Positions 26,235 to 34,391 of a DNA stretch of 64,000 bases are shown piece after piece (the first letter of the stretch is position 1; each line of letters begins with the position of its first letter). Made by a program: the position numbers and the translations under genes. Source of the DNA: an uncultured Altererythrobacter sp. Lineage in GTDB: Bacteria > Pseudomonadota > Alphaproteobacteria > Sphingomonadales > Sphingomonadaceae. The DNA lies in assembly GCA_913055875.1 (NCBI GenBank), contig CAJXJY010000009.1, forward strand, positions 62,001 through 126,000, in the 5' to 3' direction. The notes under the pieces were generated by a model. That model was not told where the DNA came from. It saw only the letters and a program-made list of their open reading frames with translations, and made no database searches.

Positions 26235-27575
26235 ATGCGATCAATGGCCGGACTTTGGGCAAAGGCGCGGAGCATGGCGGAGCAGGCGCCGCCCGAGCGC
26301 AACCGCTGGGTCGATTTCCTGCGCGCGCTGTCGATCATGGCGGTGGTGGTCGGGCACTGGCTGGTCGCCGCGCCGTGGGTCGATGCGGACGGCGCGGTGC
26401 AGGGCGGGCACCTGCTCGGGATCCTGGAGTGGTCGCAATGGCTGACCTGGGGGTTCCAGGTGATGCCGATCTTCTTCCTCGTCGGTGGCTATTCGAACGG
26501 CGTAAGTTGGGCGGCGACGCGGCGGAAAGAGGGGCACTACTCCGACTGGTTCGCGAGCCGCATCCAGCGGCTGATCAACCCGGTGTTCCCGGTGCTGCTG
26601 GTATGGGCGGTGCTCGCCTTTTTCGGCACGCAGTTCGGGATGGAGCGCGAGCAGGTGCGGATGGCGACCTTCCTCGCGCTGATCCCGGTGTGGTTCCTCG
26701 CGGTCTACCTGCTGGTGACCGCGCTCGCGCCGCTGACTTTGCGCGCGTGGGAGCGGTGGGGCTGGGGCAGCTTCGCCGCTTTGGCCGCAGCCGCGGTGGC
26801 GGTCGACTGGCTGACCTTCGCGGCGGGCGTGCCGTATTTGAACTTTCTCAACTTCCTGTTCGTGTGGGTCGGCATCCACCAGCTCGGCTATGCGTGGCAG
26901 AGCGGGCGCTTCGGCGGCGTCGCGATGCGGCTTGCGTGGTTCCTCGGCGGGCTGGCGGCGCTGTGCGCGCTGGTGTTCGCCGGGCCGTACCCCGTGGCGA
27001 TGATCGGGGTACCCGGCGCCGAGATCACCAATTCGATGCCGCCGACGCTGGCGCTGTTCGCGCTGGGCGTGACGCAGACCGGGCTGGTACTCGCGCTCGA
27101 GGGGCCGGGGCGGCGCATGCTGGAGAATGTCCGGCTATGGACTGCGACGGTGCTGATGAACGGAATGATCATGACAGTCTATCTGTGGCACCTGACAGCC
27201 TTCGTGCTGGTGATGGTGGCCGCGTGGCTGGCGGGCGGCGTGGGGCTGGAGGTCTATCCCGGCACCGCCGGCTGGTGGCTCGCGCGGCCGGTATGGTTCG
27301 CGCTCTACATAATCGCGCTGTTGCCGCTGATCGCGCTGTTCGCACGCTACGAGCGCGGGATGGGCATAGCGGCGCGCGAGACGCCGGTGCCGCAATGGCG
27401 CCTCGTGCTCGGCCTGCTGCTGATCTGCACCGGCCTCGCGATGACCGCCGCGATCAGCATCGCCAGCCCCGAGGGGGTGACGGGCGTGCGGCTATGGGTG
27501 GTGGCGCTGCCGTTTATCGGCGCGGCGCTGGTGGGGTTCGGGCCGATGTATCGGTGGGTGAAGGGCGCCGGCTGA
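26235..27575 (+). CDS. Acyltransferase 3-family membrane protein
   Basis: 446 residues, about ten to twelve membrane segments. The N-terminal signature RWVDFLRALSIMAVVVGHW contains the family's Arg and catalytic-type His; FFLVGGYSNG follows. The group (OafA/OpgC-like) transfers acyl groups to surface glycans or small molecules. The ATG at 26235 abuts GGGG; the internal ATG at 26244 has better spacing from it, so three residues are in doubt. The last 60 bases occur a second time, mutated, at 28123-28185 beyond the HigA gene. Confidence 0.82.
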   Translation: MRSMAGLWAKARSMAEQAPPERNRWVDFLRALSIMAVVVGHWLVAAPWVDADGAVQGGHLLGILEWSQWLTWGFQVMPIFFLVGGYSNGVSWAATRRKEGHYSDWFASRIQRLINPVFPVLLVWAVLAFFGTQFGMEREQVRMATFLALIPVWFLAVYLLVTALAPLTLRAWERWGWGSFAALAAAAVAVDWLTFAAGVPYLNFLNFLFVWVGIHQLGYAWQSGRFGGVAMRLAWFLGGLAALCALVFAGPYPVAMIGVPGAEITNSMPPTLALFALGVTQTGLVLALEGPGRRMLENVRLWTATVLMNGMIMTVYLWHLTAFVLVMVAAWLAGGVGLEVYPGTAGWWLARPVWFALYIIALLPLIALFARYERGMGIAARETPVPQWRLVLGLLLICTGLAMTAAISIASPEGVTGVRLWVVALPFIGAALVGFGPMYRWVKGAG

Positions 27576-27800
27576 CCCGATTCGATCCGATTCGCAGCAT
27601 GACGATGCCCGTTTCGGGGGGTTTTGTTGATAAAGTACATCCGGCGTCGGCGCTTGTTGAAGCGGCGCGCGCGATTTCGTCGTCTATTCGGTTTTCAAAG
27701 AGCCGATGCGAACATAGCAGCGTCGGGGCGTGTAGGAAAATGGGCCGTGCGGCGGAGTGGTGGCGTGCTACAGGGTTCGGACTGAAAGGCGGAAAAGGCT

Positions 27801-28109
27801 ATGACCAATAGCGAAGCGATCGCCGGCCTCGAGCCGGTCCACCAGGGTGAGGTGTTGAGCGAGGACGTGTTTCCCGAAACCGGCCTCACCAAGACCGAAT
27901 TCGCCCGCCGCCTCGGCATGAGCCGCGAGGCGCTGCACAATATCTTCACCGGCAAGTCGGCGGCGACGCCGTTCGTGGCGCTGAAACTGGGCCGCCTGCT
28001 GGGGACGTCGCCGGAGATGTGGCTGAATTTGCAGCAGGCTTACGACCTGGTGGTGGTGCGCGGCGAGAAGGGCGACGAGATCGACAAGGTGGAGCAGTTG
28101 GCGGCCTAG
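27801..28109 (+). CDS. HigA/VapI-family antitoxin-like HTH protein, no toxin beside it
   Basis: 102 residues. Strong match to the addiction-module antidote family: HQGEVLSEDVFPETGLTKTE, then FARRLGMSREALHNIFTGK (helix-turn-helix) and TSPEMWLNLQQAYDL. Ribosome site GGCGGAAAAGG upstream. HigA normally follows a HigB toxin gene, but 27576-27800 has no frame resembling HigB in any phase, and the downstream side holds a duplicated gene tail. It is either an orphan regulator or the remains of a toxin-antitoxin pair. Confidence 0.9.
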   Translation: MTNSEAIAGLEPVHQGEVLSEDVFPETGLTKTEFARRLGMSREALHNIFTGKSAATPFVALKLGRLLGTSPEMWLNLQQAYDLVVVRGEKGDEIDKVEQLAA

Positions 28110-28122
28110 CGGCTGGCGATGA

Positions 28123-28185
28123 CTGCCGTTTGTGGGCGCGGCGCTGGTGGGGTTCGGACCGATTTATCGGTGGCTGAAGGGGTGA
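28123..28185 (+). pseudogene. Duplicated 3' tail of the acyltransferase gene
   Basis: Translates in one frame as LPFVGAALVGFGPIYRWLKG then stop, nearly identical to the acyltransferase C-terminus LPFIGAALVGFGPMYRWVKG at 27507-27566. Only these 20 codons plus stop are present, so it is a truncated duplicate left by recombination or insertion of the HigA segment. Confidence 0.85.
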
Positions 28186-28199
28186 ACAGGTCTTTCAAT

Positions 28200-28955
28200 T
28201 CACATGACTTCTCTTTTAGCGGCTCTGCGAAACTCGTCGAACTGCATAAGCAATGCATTAGTTTTTTTGTGTAGATCATCGGAAAGCTCATCGTACTTCC
28301 GCATTTTTTCCGGGTCGTAGTCCCCTCCCCGATCGATGTTCCAATTGGGTTGCAGTGCGAAGGCCATGTCGTCACCCGGTGGACCATGTGTGAAGAACCT
28401 GAGACTGCAAAAGTTTCGCCACTCCCGCAAGGCGTCGATCAAGCTGTTGGCTTCCTGCGAGACCGTAGGGTTTAGAAACTCGTTATCCGTACTTGCGAGG
28501 TAATACTCCAAATCGTCCAGCATGTTCATCTGCGATCGCATGAAGAGGTGGTTTGTGTCGATAAATCCAAGGATGCTTTTCACCTTCTCGTCGGGAAACG
28601 CATTGATGAACTTCTCATATATTTGGAGATCATGGTTTCGGTTCCGACGCGCGTCTTCCTTTTTGACATCAAAGTCGAACCGCTTTTGGGTTAGCTCAAG
28701 GTAACTCACAATGACATGATAGATCAGACCAGCTATAACTAGAGCCGCGCCAAAAATGGGGGCAGTTGGCGGATCGACCTCGACGTCCAAGCGATTGGAA
28801 AGAAGCGCCCTTACGTACGGTTCCCAAAAGGGACCAGACAGAACCAAAATCCCACCGATCACGCAAGTCATTGCAATCCGATGGTGTGGAAGTCCTCGGA
28901 CTACACGATAAATTCTGAGGGCAAGATCGACCTTGGTCTCTTTGGACGACTCCAC
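28200..28955 (-). CDS. AT-rich gene for a two-span membrane protein, unknown function
   Basis: 251 residues; family not recognised. The GTG at 28955 follows GCGGAGTAATT (ribosome site) and lies two bases beyond the stop of cfa, so it is translated with or after cfa. Two hydrophobic segments near residues 22-40 (IAMTCVIGGILVLSGPF) and 58-80 (IFGAALVIAGLIYHVIVSY) are followed by a charged helical cytoplasmic region (RFDFDVKKEDARRNRNHDL) of about 165 residues rich in Asp, Arg and aromatics. GC content is plainly lower than in cfa and the acyltransferase gene, which suggests recent acquisition. Confidence 0.7.
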   Translation of the reverse strand: MESSKETKVDLALRIYRVVRGLPHHRIAMTCVIGGILVLSGPFWEPYVRALLSNRLDVEVDPPTAPIFGAALVIAGLIYHVIVSYLELTQKRFDFDVKKEDARRNRNHDLQIYEKFINAFPDEKVKSILGFIDTNHLFMRSQMNMLDDLEYYLASTDNEFLNPTVSQEANSLIDALREWRNFCSLRFFTHGPPGDDMAFALQPNWNIDRGGDYDPEKMRKYDELSDDLHKKTNALLMQFDEFRRAAKREVM

Positions 28956-28957
28956 AA

Positions 28958-30295
28958 TTACTCCGCCGCTTCCCGCAACCCAGGATCGAACCGCCACCCC
29001 GGCACCTCGCCCAGCTCGCGCAACCGCGCGCTTTCCTCGTGGATATATTCGCGCGTCATCGGGATCGCGGCGCGGTCCTTTACGTATTGCAGCTGCCAGT
29101 TGACCATCATCCCGTTGCGGAAGCTCTGTTCGGCGCCGGCGAGGTAGAACAGCCACATGCGGTAGAAGGTCTCGTCGTACATCGCGGTGATCTCTTCGCG
29201 GTGCATCACCGTGCGGTTGTACCACTCCTCGAGCGTGTACGAGTAGTGGAAGCGCATCGCCTCCACATCGGTCACCTGCCAGCCATAGCGCTCGCTCTGC
29301 GTCACCAGTTCGGAGAGCGCGGGGATATAGCCGCCGGGGAAGATGTATTTGCGCGTCCACGCGTCGGTGAAGCCCGGAGGGCCGGCGCGGCCGCAGCAAT
29401 GGCTGATCATCACCCCGTCGGGCTTCAGCAGCCGGTTGGTGTGCTCGTAGAATTGCGGGTAGTGGATCGTGCCGACATGTTCGAGCAGGCCGACGCTGGA
29501 GATGCGGTCGAACTCGCCGGTTACGTCGCGGTAGTCCATCAGGTGGAACTGCACCTTGTCGGCCACGCCCATCGCCTCGGCGCGTTCCTTGCAGAAGGCG
29601 ATCTGGTCGGGCGCGAGCGCGACGCCGGTGACCTCGCAATCGTACATCTCGTGCAAGTACAGCGCCAGACCGCCCCAGCCGCAGCCGATATCGAGCACCT
29701 TCATGCGCTGGCCGCCATTGTCCTCCGGTCGCTTGAGATAGAGCTTAGCGGCGAGGTGCGCCTTCTTGTCCATCTGCGCCTGTTCGAGGCTGGTCGCGTG
29801 CGGATCGGCCTCGCGGTAATAGGCCATGGTGTATTGCCGATCCTCGTCGAGGAAGCGCTCGTAGAGCTGGCGGGTGAGGTTGTAGGTGTGCTCGGCGTTC
29901 CGGCGCGCCGAGGAGCGCAGATTGATCCCGTCGAGCTTCGCCACCGCGCGCTGGAGCGCCTTGCGGACCGGCCCCTTGGGCTTGAGCGAGGAATCGCCGA
30001 GCCGCTTGGCGTTCATGGTGACGAACAGCACCATGTCGCGGATATCGTGCGGCTCTTCGACCGTCAGCCAGCCCCACATGAACGCCTCGCCCGCGCCGAG
30101 TTGCGGATAGCGCACGATATGGTTTGCGGCCTTTTTGCTGGTCAGCCGAATGCGGATCGGGCCGGGGCGGCCGCCCGTCTCGGGCGGGTAGTCGCCTCCT
30201 CCGGGGCCATAGGTATATTCCTTGCCGTCGTAATCGGTGACGATCAGCCGTCCGTGATTGATCGCCTTGTTCAGGAACTTGTCGAGCAGGTACAT
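28958..30295 (-). CDS. cfa: Cyclopropane-fatty-acyl-phospholipid synthase
   Basis: 445 residues. Transfers a methylene from S-adenosylmethionine onto unsaturated acyl chains of membrane phospholipids. The SAM-binding motif is VLDIGCGWGGLALYL (about 201-215), with VTGVALAPDQIAFCKERA next; family blocks YTMAYY, SVGLLEHVG, GFTDAWTRKYIFPGGYIP and HYSYTLEEWYNR are all present. The N-terminal 150 residues are the lipid-binding domain. No ribosome site stands out at 30295. The AT-rich membrane gene follows immediately. Confidence 0.95.
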   Translation of the reverse strand: MYLLDKFLNKAINHGRLIVTDYDGKEYTYGPGGGDYPPETGGRPGPIRIRLTSKKAANHIVRYPQLGAGEAFMWGWLTVEEPHDIRDMVLFVTMNAKRLGDSSLKPKGPVRKALQRAVAKLDGINLRSSARRNAEHTYNLTRQLYERFLDEDRQYTMAYYREADPHATSLEQAQMDKKAHLAAKLYLKRPEDNGGQRMKVLDIGCGWGGLALYLHEMYDCEVTGVALAPDQIAFCKERAEAMGVADKVQFHLMDYRDVTGEFDRISSVGLLEHVGTIHYPQFYEHTNRLLKPDGVMISHCCGRAGPPGFTDAWTRKYIFPGGYIPALSELVTQSERYGWQVTDVEAMRFHYSYTLEEWYNRTVMHREEITAMYDETFYRMWLFYLAGAEQSFRNGMMVNWQLQYVKDRAAIPMTREYIHEESARLRELGEVPGWRFDPGLREAAE

Positions 30296-30373
30296 AGGTG
30301 TTTTCCGGTCCCCCGTCTGGATTGCTGACAGAGTGCGTTCGAGGCGCTAGCGTGTCAATCGGGAGGATACGCG

Positions 30374-30808
30374 ATGGCCGAAGCGAAGACGCAGATTACC
30401 GAAGTCGATCCACGGGATTTCATCGCCGCGGTCGAGCCCGCGGCGAAGCGCGAGGATGCCGAGGTGCTCGACGCGCTGTTCCGCCGCGCGACGGGGGAGG
30501 ACCCGAAGATGTGGGGCCCCTCGATTATCGGCTACGGCGAGTACCACTACCGCTACGAATCCGGGCGCGAGGGCGATATGTGCCGGCAGGGCTTCAGCCC
30601 GCGCAAGGCGAAGCACTCGCTCTACATCATGGATTGCGGCGACGAGAGCGACCAGGCCGCCTTCGCTCCGCTGCTGGCACGGCTGGGCAAGCACAAGACC
30701 AGCAAGGCGTGCATCTACGTCAACAAGCTGGCCGATGTGGATCTCGACGTCCTGGAAGAGATGGTTGCGCTGGGCTGGAAACGGTCGCTGGAGAGGCATC
30801 CGGAATAG
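30374..30808 (+). CDS. DUF1801-family protein
   Basis: 144 residues, start after GGGAGGATACGCG. Short alpha/beta protein of the DUF1801 (YdhG-like) family: MWGPSIIGYGEYHYRYESGR then FSPRKAKHSLYIMD and SKACIYVNKLADVDLDVLEE are the family's hallmark stretches. No enzymatic role is established. Divergent from cfa, so a shared promoter region lies at 30296-30373. Confidence 0.88.
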   Translation: MAEAKTQITEVDPRDFIAAVEPAAKREDAEVLDALFRRATGEDPKMWGPSIIGYGEYHYRYESGREGDMCRQGFSPRKAKHSLYIMDCGDESDQAAFAPLLARLGKHKTSKACIYVNKLADVDLDVLEEMVALGWKRSLERHPE

Positions 30809-30821
30809 CGGGGCCGTCCGG

Positions 30822-30938
30822 CCCCTCATCCAACTCCGCCTAATTCGCATGCGCGAATAAGGCTCCGTATCCTTCTCCCCCGGGGAGAAGGATGGCGCAG
30901 CTTGGCGCGTATGCGCCTAGCGGAGCCTGGATGAGGGG
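30822..30938. repeat. Palindromic repeat, family 1 copy B
   Basis: Ends CCCCTCATCCAACTCCG and CGGAGCCTGGATGAGGGG are inverted; the core ATCCTTCTCC-cccgg-GGAGAAGGAT (30869-30893) equals that of copy A at 4241-4354 except for the centre. It fills the space between two convergent genes and may stop transcription from both sides. Confidence 0.85.
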
Positions 30939-30945
30939 CCGCGCG

Positions 30946-31683
30946 TTAGACCCCGGCATACCACTGATAGCCGCGATCCTCCCAATAGCCGCCTGCGCCG
31001 CCGCCGATATCGTCGAGGCTCGCGACCGCTTCGATCGCGGTCAGGTATTTGGCGTGCTTGTAGCCCAGCTGCCGCTCGATCCGCATGCGCAGCGGCGCGC
31101 CGTTGCGGACCGGGAGCGGCTCGCCGTTGAGCAAATGCGCGACGATGGTCTGGGGGTGGTAGGCATCGATCATGTCGACGCTCTCGTAATAGGGCGTGCC
31201 CGAGAGCTCGTCGGCGCAGCGGAAGACGACGAATTTCGCCTCCTCGCGCACCTTCGCCGCGTCGAGCAGCAGCGACAGTTGCGGCCCGGTCCATTCGCCG
31301 ATCGCGCTCCAGCCCTCGACGCAATCGTGGCGGGTGATCTGGCTGCGCTGCGGCAGGCGGCGGATATTGTCCATGCTCAGGATCAGCGGATTGTCGACCA
31401 GCCCGCGCACTTCGAGCCGCCAGTTGGCGAAACCCTCGGCCGCGTGCTGCGGATAGCCGCCGTTTTGCGGATCGGTCGAGCCGTTGCCGCGGAAGAAGGG
31501 CGAGATGTCGTCGCGCTCGAACTCGGGCGCGAGCGCCTCGCGTCCGGCGAGCATTCGGTGCGCCTTGCGGTGCCAGTCCTCCGCCGCCGACAGGATCGAC
31601 GATCCCGCTCTGCTGTCGGCGACCTTCGAGCACCCCGCGGCAAACAGCGCGCCGAGCCCGGCGAGCACGTTCCTACGCCTCAT
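30946..31683 (-). CDS. Molybdopterin-dependent oxidoreductase, sulfite oxidase/MsrP-like
   Basis: 245 residues. The N-terminus MRRRNVLAGLGALFAAGC has a twin-arginine-like start and a lipobox, implying export of a folded enzyme. The molybdenum ligand is C121 in TRHDCVEGWSAIGEWTG, the family's fingerprint; PQRSQITRHD precedes it. The gene for a cytochrome b lies immediately upstream and overlaps it by 11 bases, so the pair is probably a periplasmic reductase or oxidase fed from quinol, in the manner of MsrP/MsrQ. The substrate cannot be told from sequence. Confidence 0.87.
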   Translation of the reverse strand: MRRRNVLAGLGALFAAGCSKVADSRAGSSILSAAEDWHRKAHRMLAGREALAPEFERDDISPFFRGNGSTDPQNGGYPQHAAEGFANWRLEVRGLVDNPLILSMDNIRRLPQRSQITRHDCVEGWSAIGEWTGPQLSLLLDAAKVREEAKFVVFRCADELSGTPYYESVDMIDAYHPQTIVAHLLNGEPLPVRNGAPLRMRIERQLGYKHAKYLTAIEAVASLDDIGGGAGGYWEDRGYQWYAGV

Positions 31684-32341
31684 CGCGCCCTCCGGTAATC
31701 ATGTCGCGCATCTGCCGCACCGGGCCCGAGAGCAGCACCAGCAGCACATGGACGACGAGGAAGCCGAAGATCGCCCAGGCGAAGATGAAATGCAGCGAGC
31801 GCATGCTCTGCCGCCCGCCGACCAGGTCGATCGCCCAGCCAAAGGCGGGCTCCATACCGGGGCTGATGCCGATCCCGGTCAGCACCATCATCGGCAGGAA
31901 CGCGCCGAGCACGAGGCCATAGGCGAGCTTCTGGAGGAAATTGTATTTCCCCTCGCCATGGTCGAAATCGAGCCGCAGATGCGCGCGGATATCGCGCCCG
32001 ATCGCGCTCGGGTGCCATTCGCTCCGCCGCGTGCGCAGGTCGCGCCAGAAATGCCGGTTCGCCAGCATCGCGATCCACATGAACAGCAGCAGCAGCGCGA
32101 AGGGCCAGGCCATGAGCACGTGCCAGTCGCGCGCCTGCGCGAGGCTGTAGTAGTCGGGGATCGTCATCCACCCGGGAAAGCGCGGCACGGCGAGCCACGC
32201 GTCCTCGGGCGCAAAGCCCCATTTGCCCCAATAGAGATAGCGGTGCGCGTTGGAGATGTTCAGCCCGCTCATGAACAGCACTACCACGCAGACGAGGTTG
32301 AGCCAGTGCCAGATGCGGGTGGAGAGGCGGTGGCGCTTCAC
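31673..32341 (-). CDS. Cytochrome b561-type membrane subunit
   Basis: 222 residues. GTG start at 32341 within the GTGA overlap with the SDR gene. Four to five membrane segments with haem-ligand candidates: RIWHWLN in the first, DWHVLMAWP in the second, SLHFIFAW and VVHVLLV in the last two, as in the hydrogenase/thiosulfate-reductase cytochrome b family. It should carry electrons between the quinone pool and the molybdenum enzyme encoded next. A hydrophilic loop of about 60 residues (FWRDLRTRRSEWHPSAIG) separates the two haem-bearing pairs. Confidence 0.85.
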   Translation of the reverse strand: MKRHRLSTRIWHWLNLVCVVVLFMSGLNISNAHRYLYWGKWGFAPEDAWLAVPRFPGWMTIPDYYSLAQARDWHVLMAWPFALLLLFMWIAMLANRHFWRDLRTRRSEWHPSAIGRDIRAHLRLDFDHGEGKYNFLQKLAYGLVLGAFLPMMVLTGIGISPGMEPAFGWAIDLVGGRQSMRSLHFIFAWAIFGFLVVHVLLVLLSGPVRQMRDMITGGRDEA

Positions 32342-33102
32342 GGGCGCGCGCCTTCGCGGGCGAGGTAGATCACGTCGCGCGGCTGCGACAGCAGGTGCTG
32401 CCCGCTGTCGACGAACAGCGTCTCGCCGCTGGCGAGGTGGCCCCCGGCAAGGAACAGGCATGCGGCGGCGATCTCGTCCGCTCCGGTCTTGCGTTTCAGC
32501 AGGTTGAGCCGGTGCGAGATCTCGATCTCCTCCGCGCTCTGGTCGTGGCTCGGCAGGATCGCGCCGGGGGCGAGGCCGTAGACCCGGTCCTCAGGTCCGG
32601 CGGCTCCCATTGCCAGCAGCGGGATCGCGCCCGCGGCGGCATGCTTGCTGACCGAATAGCTGAAGAAATCGGGATTGGGATTTTCGAGCTTCTGGTCGGT
32701 GAGCTGGATCGCCCGCCGCCCGCCGCGCGCGCGCGCGCTGCTGAGATAAGCCTGCGTCATGCGCATCGGGGTCTTGGCATTGATCGCCATCGAGCGGTCA
32801 TACGTCTGCGGGTCGAGCGCGGTTACAGCGTCGGGCTGGAAGATCGCGGCCGAATTGACCAGCACGCGCCAGTCGTCGAGCCGCGCGGCGAGCGTCTCGA
32901 CCATCTTCACCGCCGCATCGCCGTCGGCGAGGTCGCAATGGATCGTCTCGGCGCTCGGCAAGGCGTCCGCGAGCGCCTCGGCCTCGTGCGCCGAGCTGCC
33001 GTAGTGGATGACGACATGCCATCCCGCCTCGCCGAAGCCGCGCGCGATGGCGGCGCCGATACGCTTGGCGGCTCCGGTGATCAGGACGGCGGGGCGGGGC
33101 AT
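32338..33102 (-). CDS. SDR oxidoreductase of pteridine reductase (PTR1/FolM) type
   Basis: 254 residues. The nucleotide motif is TGAAKRIG (residues 9-16), with Arg where ordinary SDRs have Gly; this TGxxxRxG form marks pteridine reductases. The catalytic Tyr-Lys is YSVSK, and the position 13 before the Tyr holds Asp (LTDQK) rather than the usual Ser, again as in PTR1 and FolM. It should therefore reduce a pterin (dihydropterin, dihydromonapterin) with NADPH. It overlaps the cytochrome gene (GTGA). Another small-molecule ketone or aldehyde substrate cannot be excluded. Confidence 0.85.
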   Translation of the reverse strand: MPRPAVLITGAAKRIGAAIARGFGEAGWHVVIHYGSSAHEAEALADALPSAETIHCDLADGDAAVKMVETLAARLDDWRVLVNSAAIFQPDAVTALDPQTYDRSMAINAKTPMRMTQAYLSSARARGGRRAIQLTDQKLENPNPDFFSYSVSKHAAAGAIPLLAMGAAGPEDRVYGLAPGAILPSHDQSAEEIEISHRLNLLKRKTGADEIAAACLFLAGGHLASGETLFVDSGQHLLSQPRDVIYLAREGARP

Positions 33103-33144
33103 CGGTCGCCTTGGACCATAATTTGCCCGCGCGGGGAAGGGCGA

Positions 33145-33801
33145 TCAGTCCCGTCCCGCCGCCTCCGCCGCCTTCTGCCGCCATTGCGAGCTGAGCTGCT
33201 CTAGTCCCGCAATCTCGTGCAGTTCCTCCGCACTCGCCTCGTGCGCCGGATCGTACAGTGCGGCGAACAGGCGCGCGACGGACCATCGCGCGTGACCGGT
33301 GGCGACGCGTTCGAGCCGGTCGCCCGCCTGCGCCGTGCCGTCCTCGATCACGCGGTAGTACCAGCCGCAATTGTGCTGTCCGATGATCCGCTTCACCATG
33401 CCCTTGCGGCCGAACCGGTGCTCGATCTTCCAGCACGGCTGGCGCGGCTGGCTGATTTCGAGCAGCGCGGTTCCGAGCCGGAAGCGGTCGCCGATATGGA
33501 CGTCGCTCTCGACCAGCCCCTCGGCGACGATATTCTCGCCGAAAGCCGCGTCGAGCATCAGCAGGTCGTGCCCGCCGAGCCACTCGGCCCAGCCGGGATA
33601 GTGATCGCGCGGATAGTGGTGCACCGCCATGTCCGGCCCGCCATGATGCTTGCGGTCGGCTTGTTCGTCGCCTGCGAGGCCGAGCCTGCGAATGGCGACC
33701 GGGCCGTCGACGGGCCGCTTGTCGATCGCGCTCGTCTCGTCGTCCTTGAACGGCTGCGGCGTGCCGGTGCACAGTGCATGGACCTGGACATGCAGGGTCA
33801 T
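33145..33801 (-). CDS. MOSC-domain protein (YiiM-like)
   Basis: 218 residues. MOSC fold with the conserved cysteine in ISQPRQPCWKI and the N-terminal GLAGDEQADRKHHGGPDMAV block; VSAxGE-like FGENI is also present. MOSC proteins carry sulfur or molybdenum-cofactor-related groups, and YiiM-like members take part in detoxifying N-hydroxylated compounds. Its place directly upstream of the pteridine-reductase-like and molybdenum enzyme genes fits that theme. It overlaps the methyltransferase gene by four bases. Confidence 0.88.
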   Translation of the reverse strand: MTLHVQVHALCTGTPQPFKDDETSAIDKRPVDGPVAIRRLGLAGDEQADRKHHGGPDMAVHHYPRDHYPGWAEWLGGHDLLMLDAAFGENIVAEGLVESDVHIGDRFRLGTALLEISQPRQPCWKIEHRFGRKGMVKRIIGQHNCGWYYRVIEDGTAQAGDRLERVATGHARWSVARLFAALYDPAHEASAEELHEIAGLEQLSSQWRQKAAEAAGRD

Positions 33802-34391
33802 GGTTTCCGCACCGTCAGCGCCAGCCAGTCGCGCACCACGCCGTCCGCGCCTTCGCCGCGATAGCGCTGGGAGGCGGCGATCGCGAAGCCGGCCTCGCTA
33901 TAGACGTGTTCGAGCCAGTTCACGTCGGGCAGGTTGGTCAGCCGTCCCAGCGGATCGCGCCCTTCGCCGTCACCAAGCTTGTAATTGGCGAAGTGCCATC
34001 CGCCGGGGCGCAGCGCGGTGCGGATCGCAGCCAGCACCTTGGGCAGCTCGGCGCGCGCGACATGGAGCAGGCAGGCATGCGCCCATACGGCGTCGTAGGC
34101 GTCGTGCGCGTCGAGATCCTCGAACAGCATGTGTCGCGCGCCGACATCGAAGCGCTCGTTGGCCTTCCTGACCATCGCCGGCGTGCCGTCGGTCGCGTCG
34201 AGATCGAAGCCGCGCTCGGCGATGCGCGCCGAATCGCGCCCGCCGCCGCAGCCGAGTTCGAGTACGCGCGCGCCGGGTTCGAGCCGGTCGAGAAACGCGT
34301 CGAGATGGCGGCTCGGCGCCTGCCCGAAGCTGAGCGTGTAGCGCGGAGCGTTGGTCTGGTAGTACGCAATCGTGGCGGGATCGGCGCTCAT
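33798..34391 (-). CDS. Class I SAM-dependent methyltransferase
   Basis: 197 residues. SAM-binding motif I VLELGCGGGRDS (about 42-53), followed by acidic DLDATDGTPAMV and the motif LRPGGWHFANY. The start is fixed by ATGA overlap with the upstream hydrolase gene, and the stop overlaps the MOSC gene, so the three are coupled. The substrate is unknown; the short form resembles Tam/UbiG-like small-molecule methyltransferases. Confidence 0.85.
   Translation of the reverse strand: MSADPATIAYYQTNAPRYTLSFGQAPSRHLDAFLDRLEPGARVLELGCGGGRDSARIAERGFDLDATDGTPAMVRKANERFDVGARHMLFEDLDAHDAYDAVWAHACLLHVARAELPKVLAAIRTALRPGGWHFANYKLGDGEGRDPLGRLTNLPDVNWLEHVYSEAGFAIAASQRYRGEGADGVVRDWLALTVRKP

Noticed and set aside
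27576-27800. A HigB toxin gene before the HigA-type gene
   Set aside because: No frame in this stretch shows the HigB fold motifs; the best frames are Arg-rich and lack a ribosome site.
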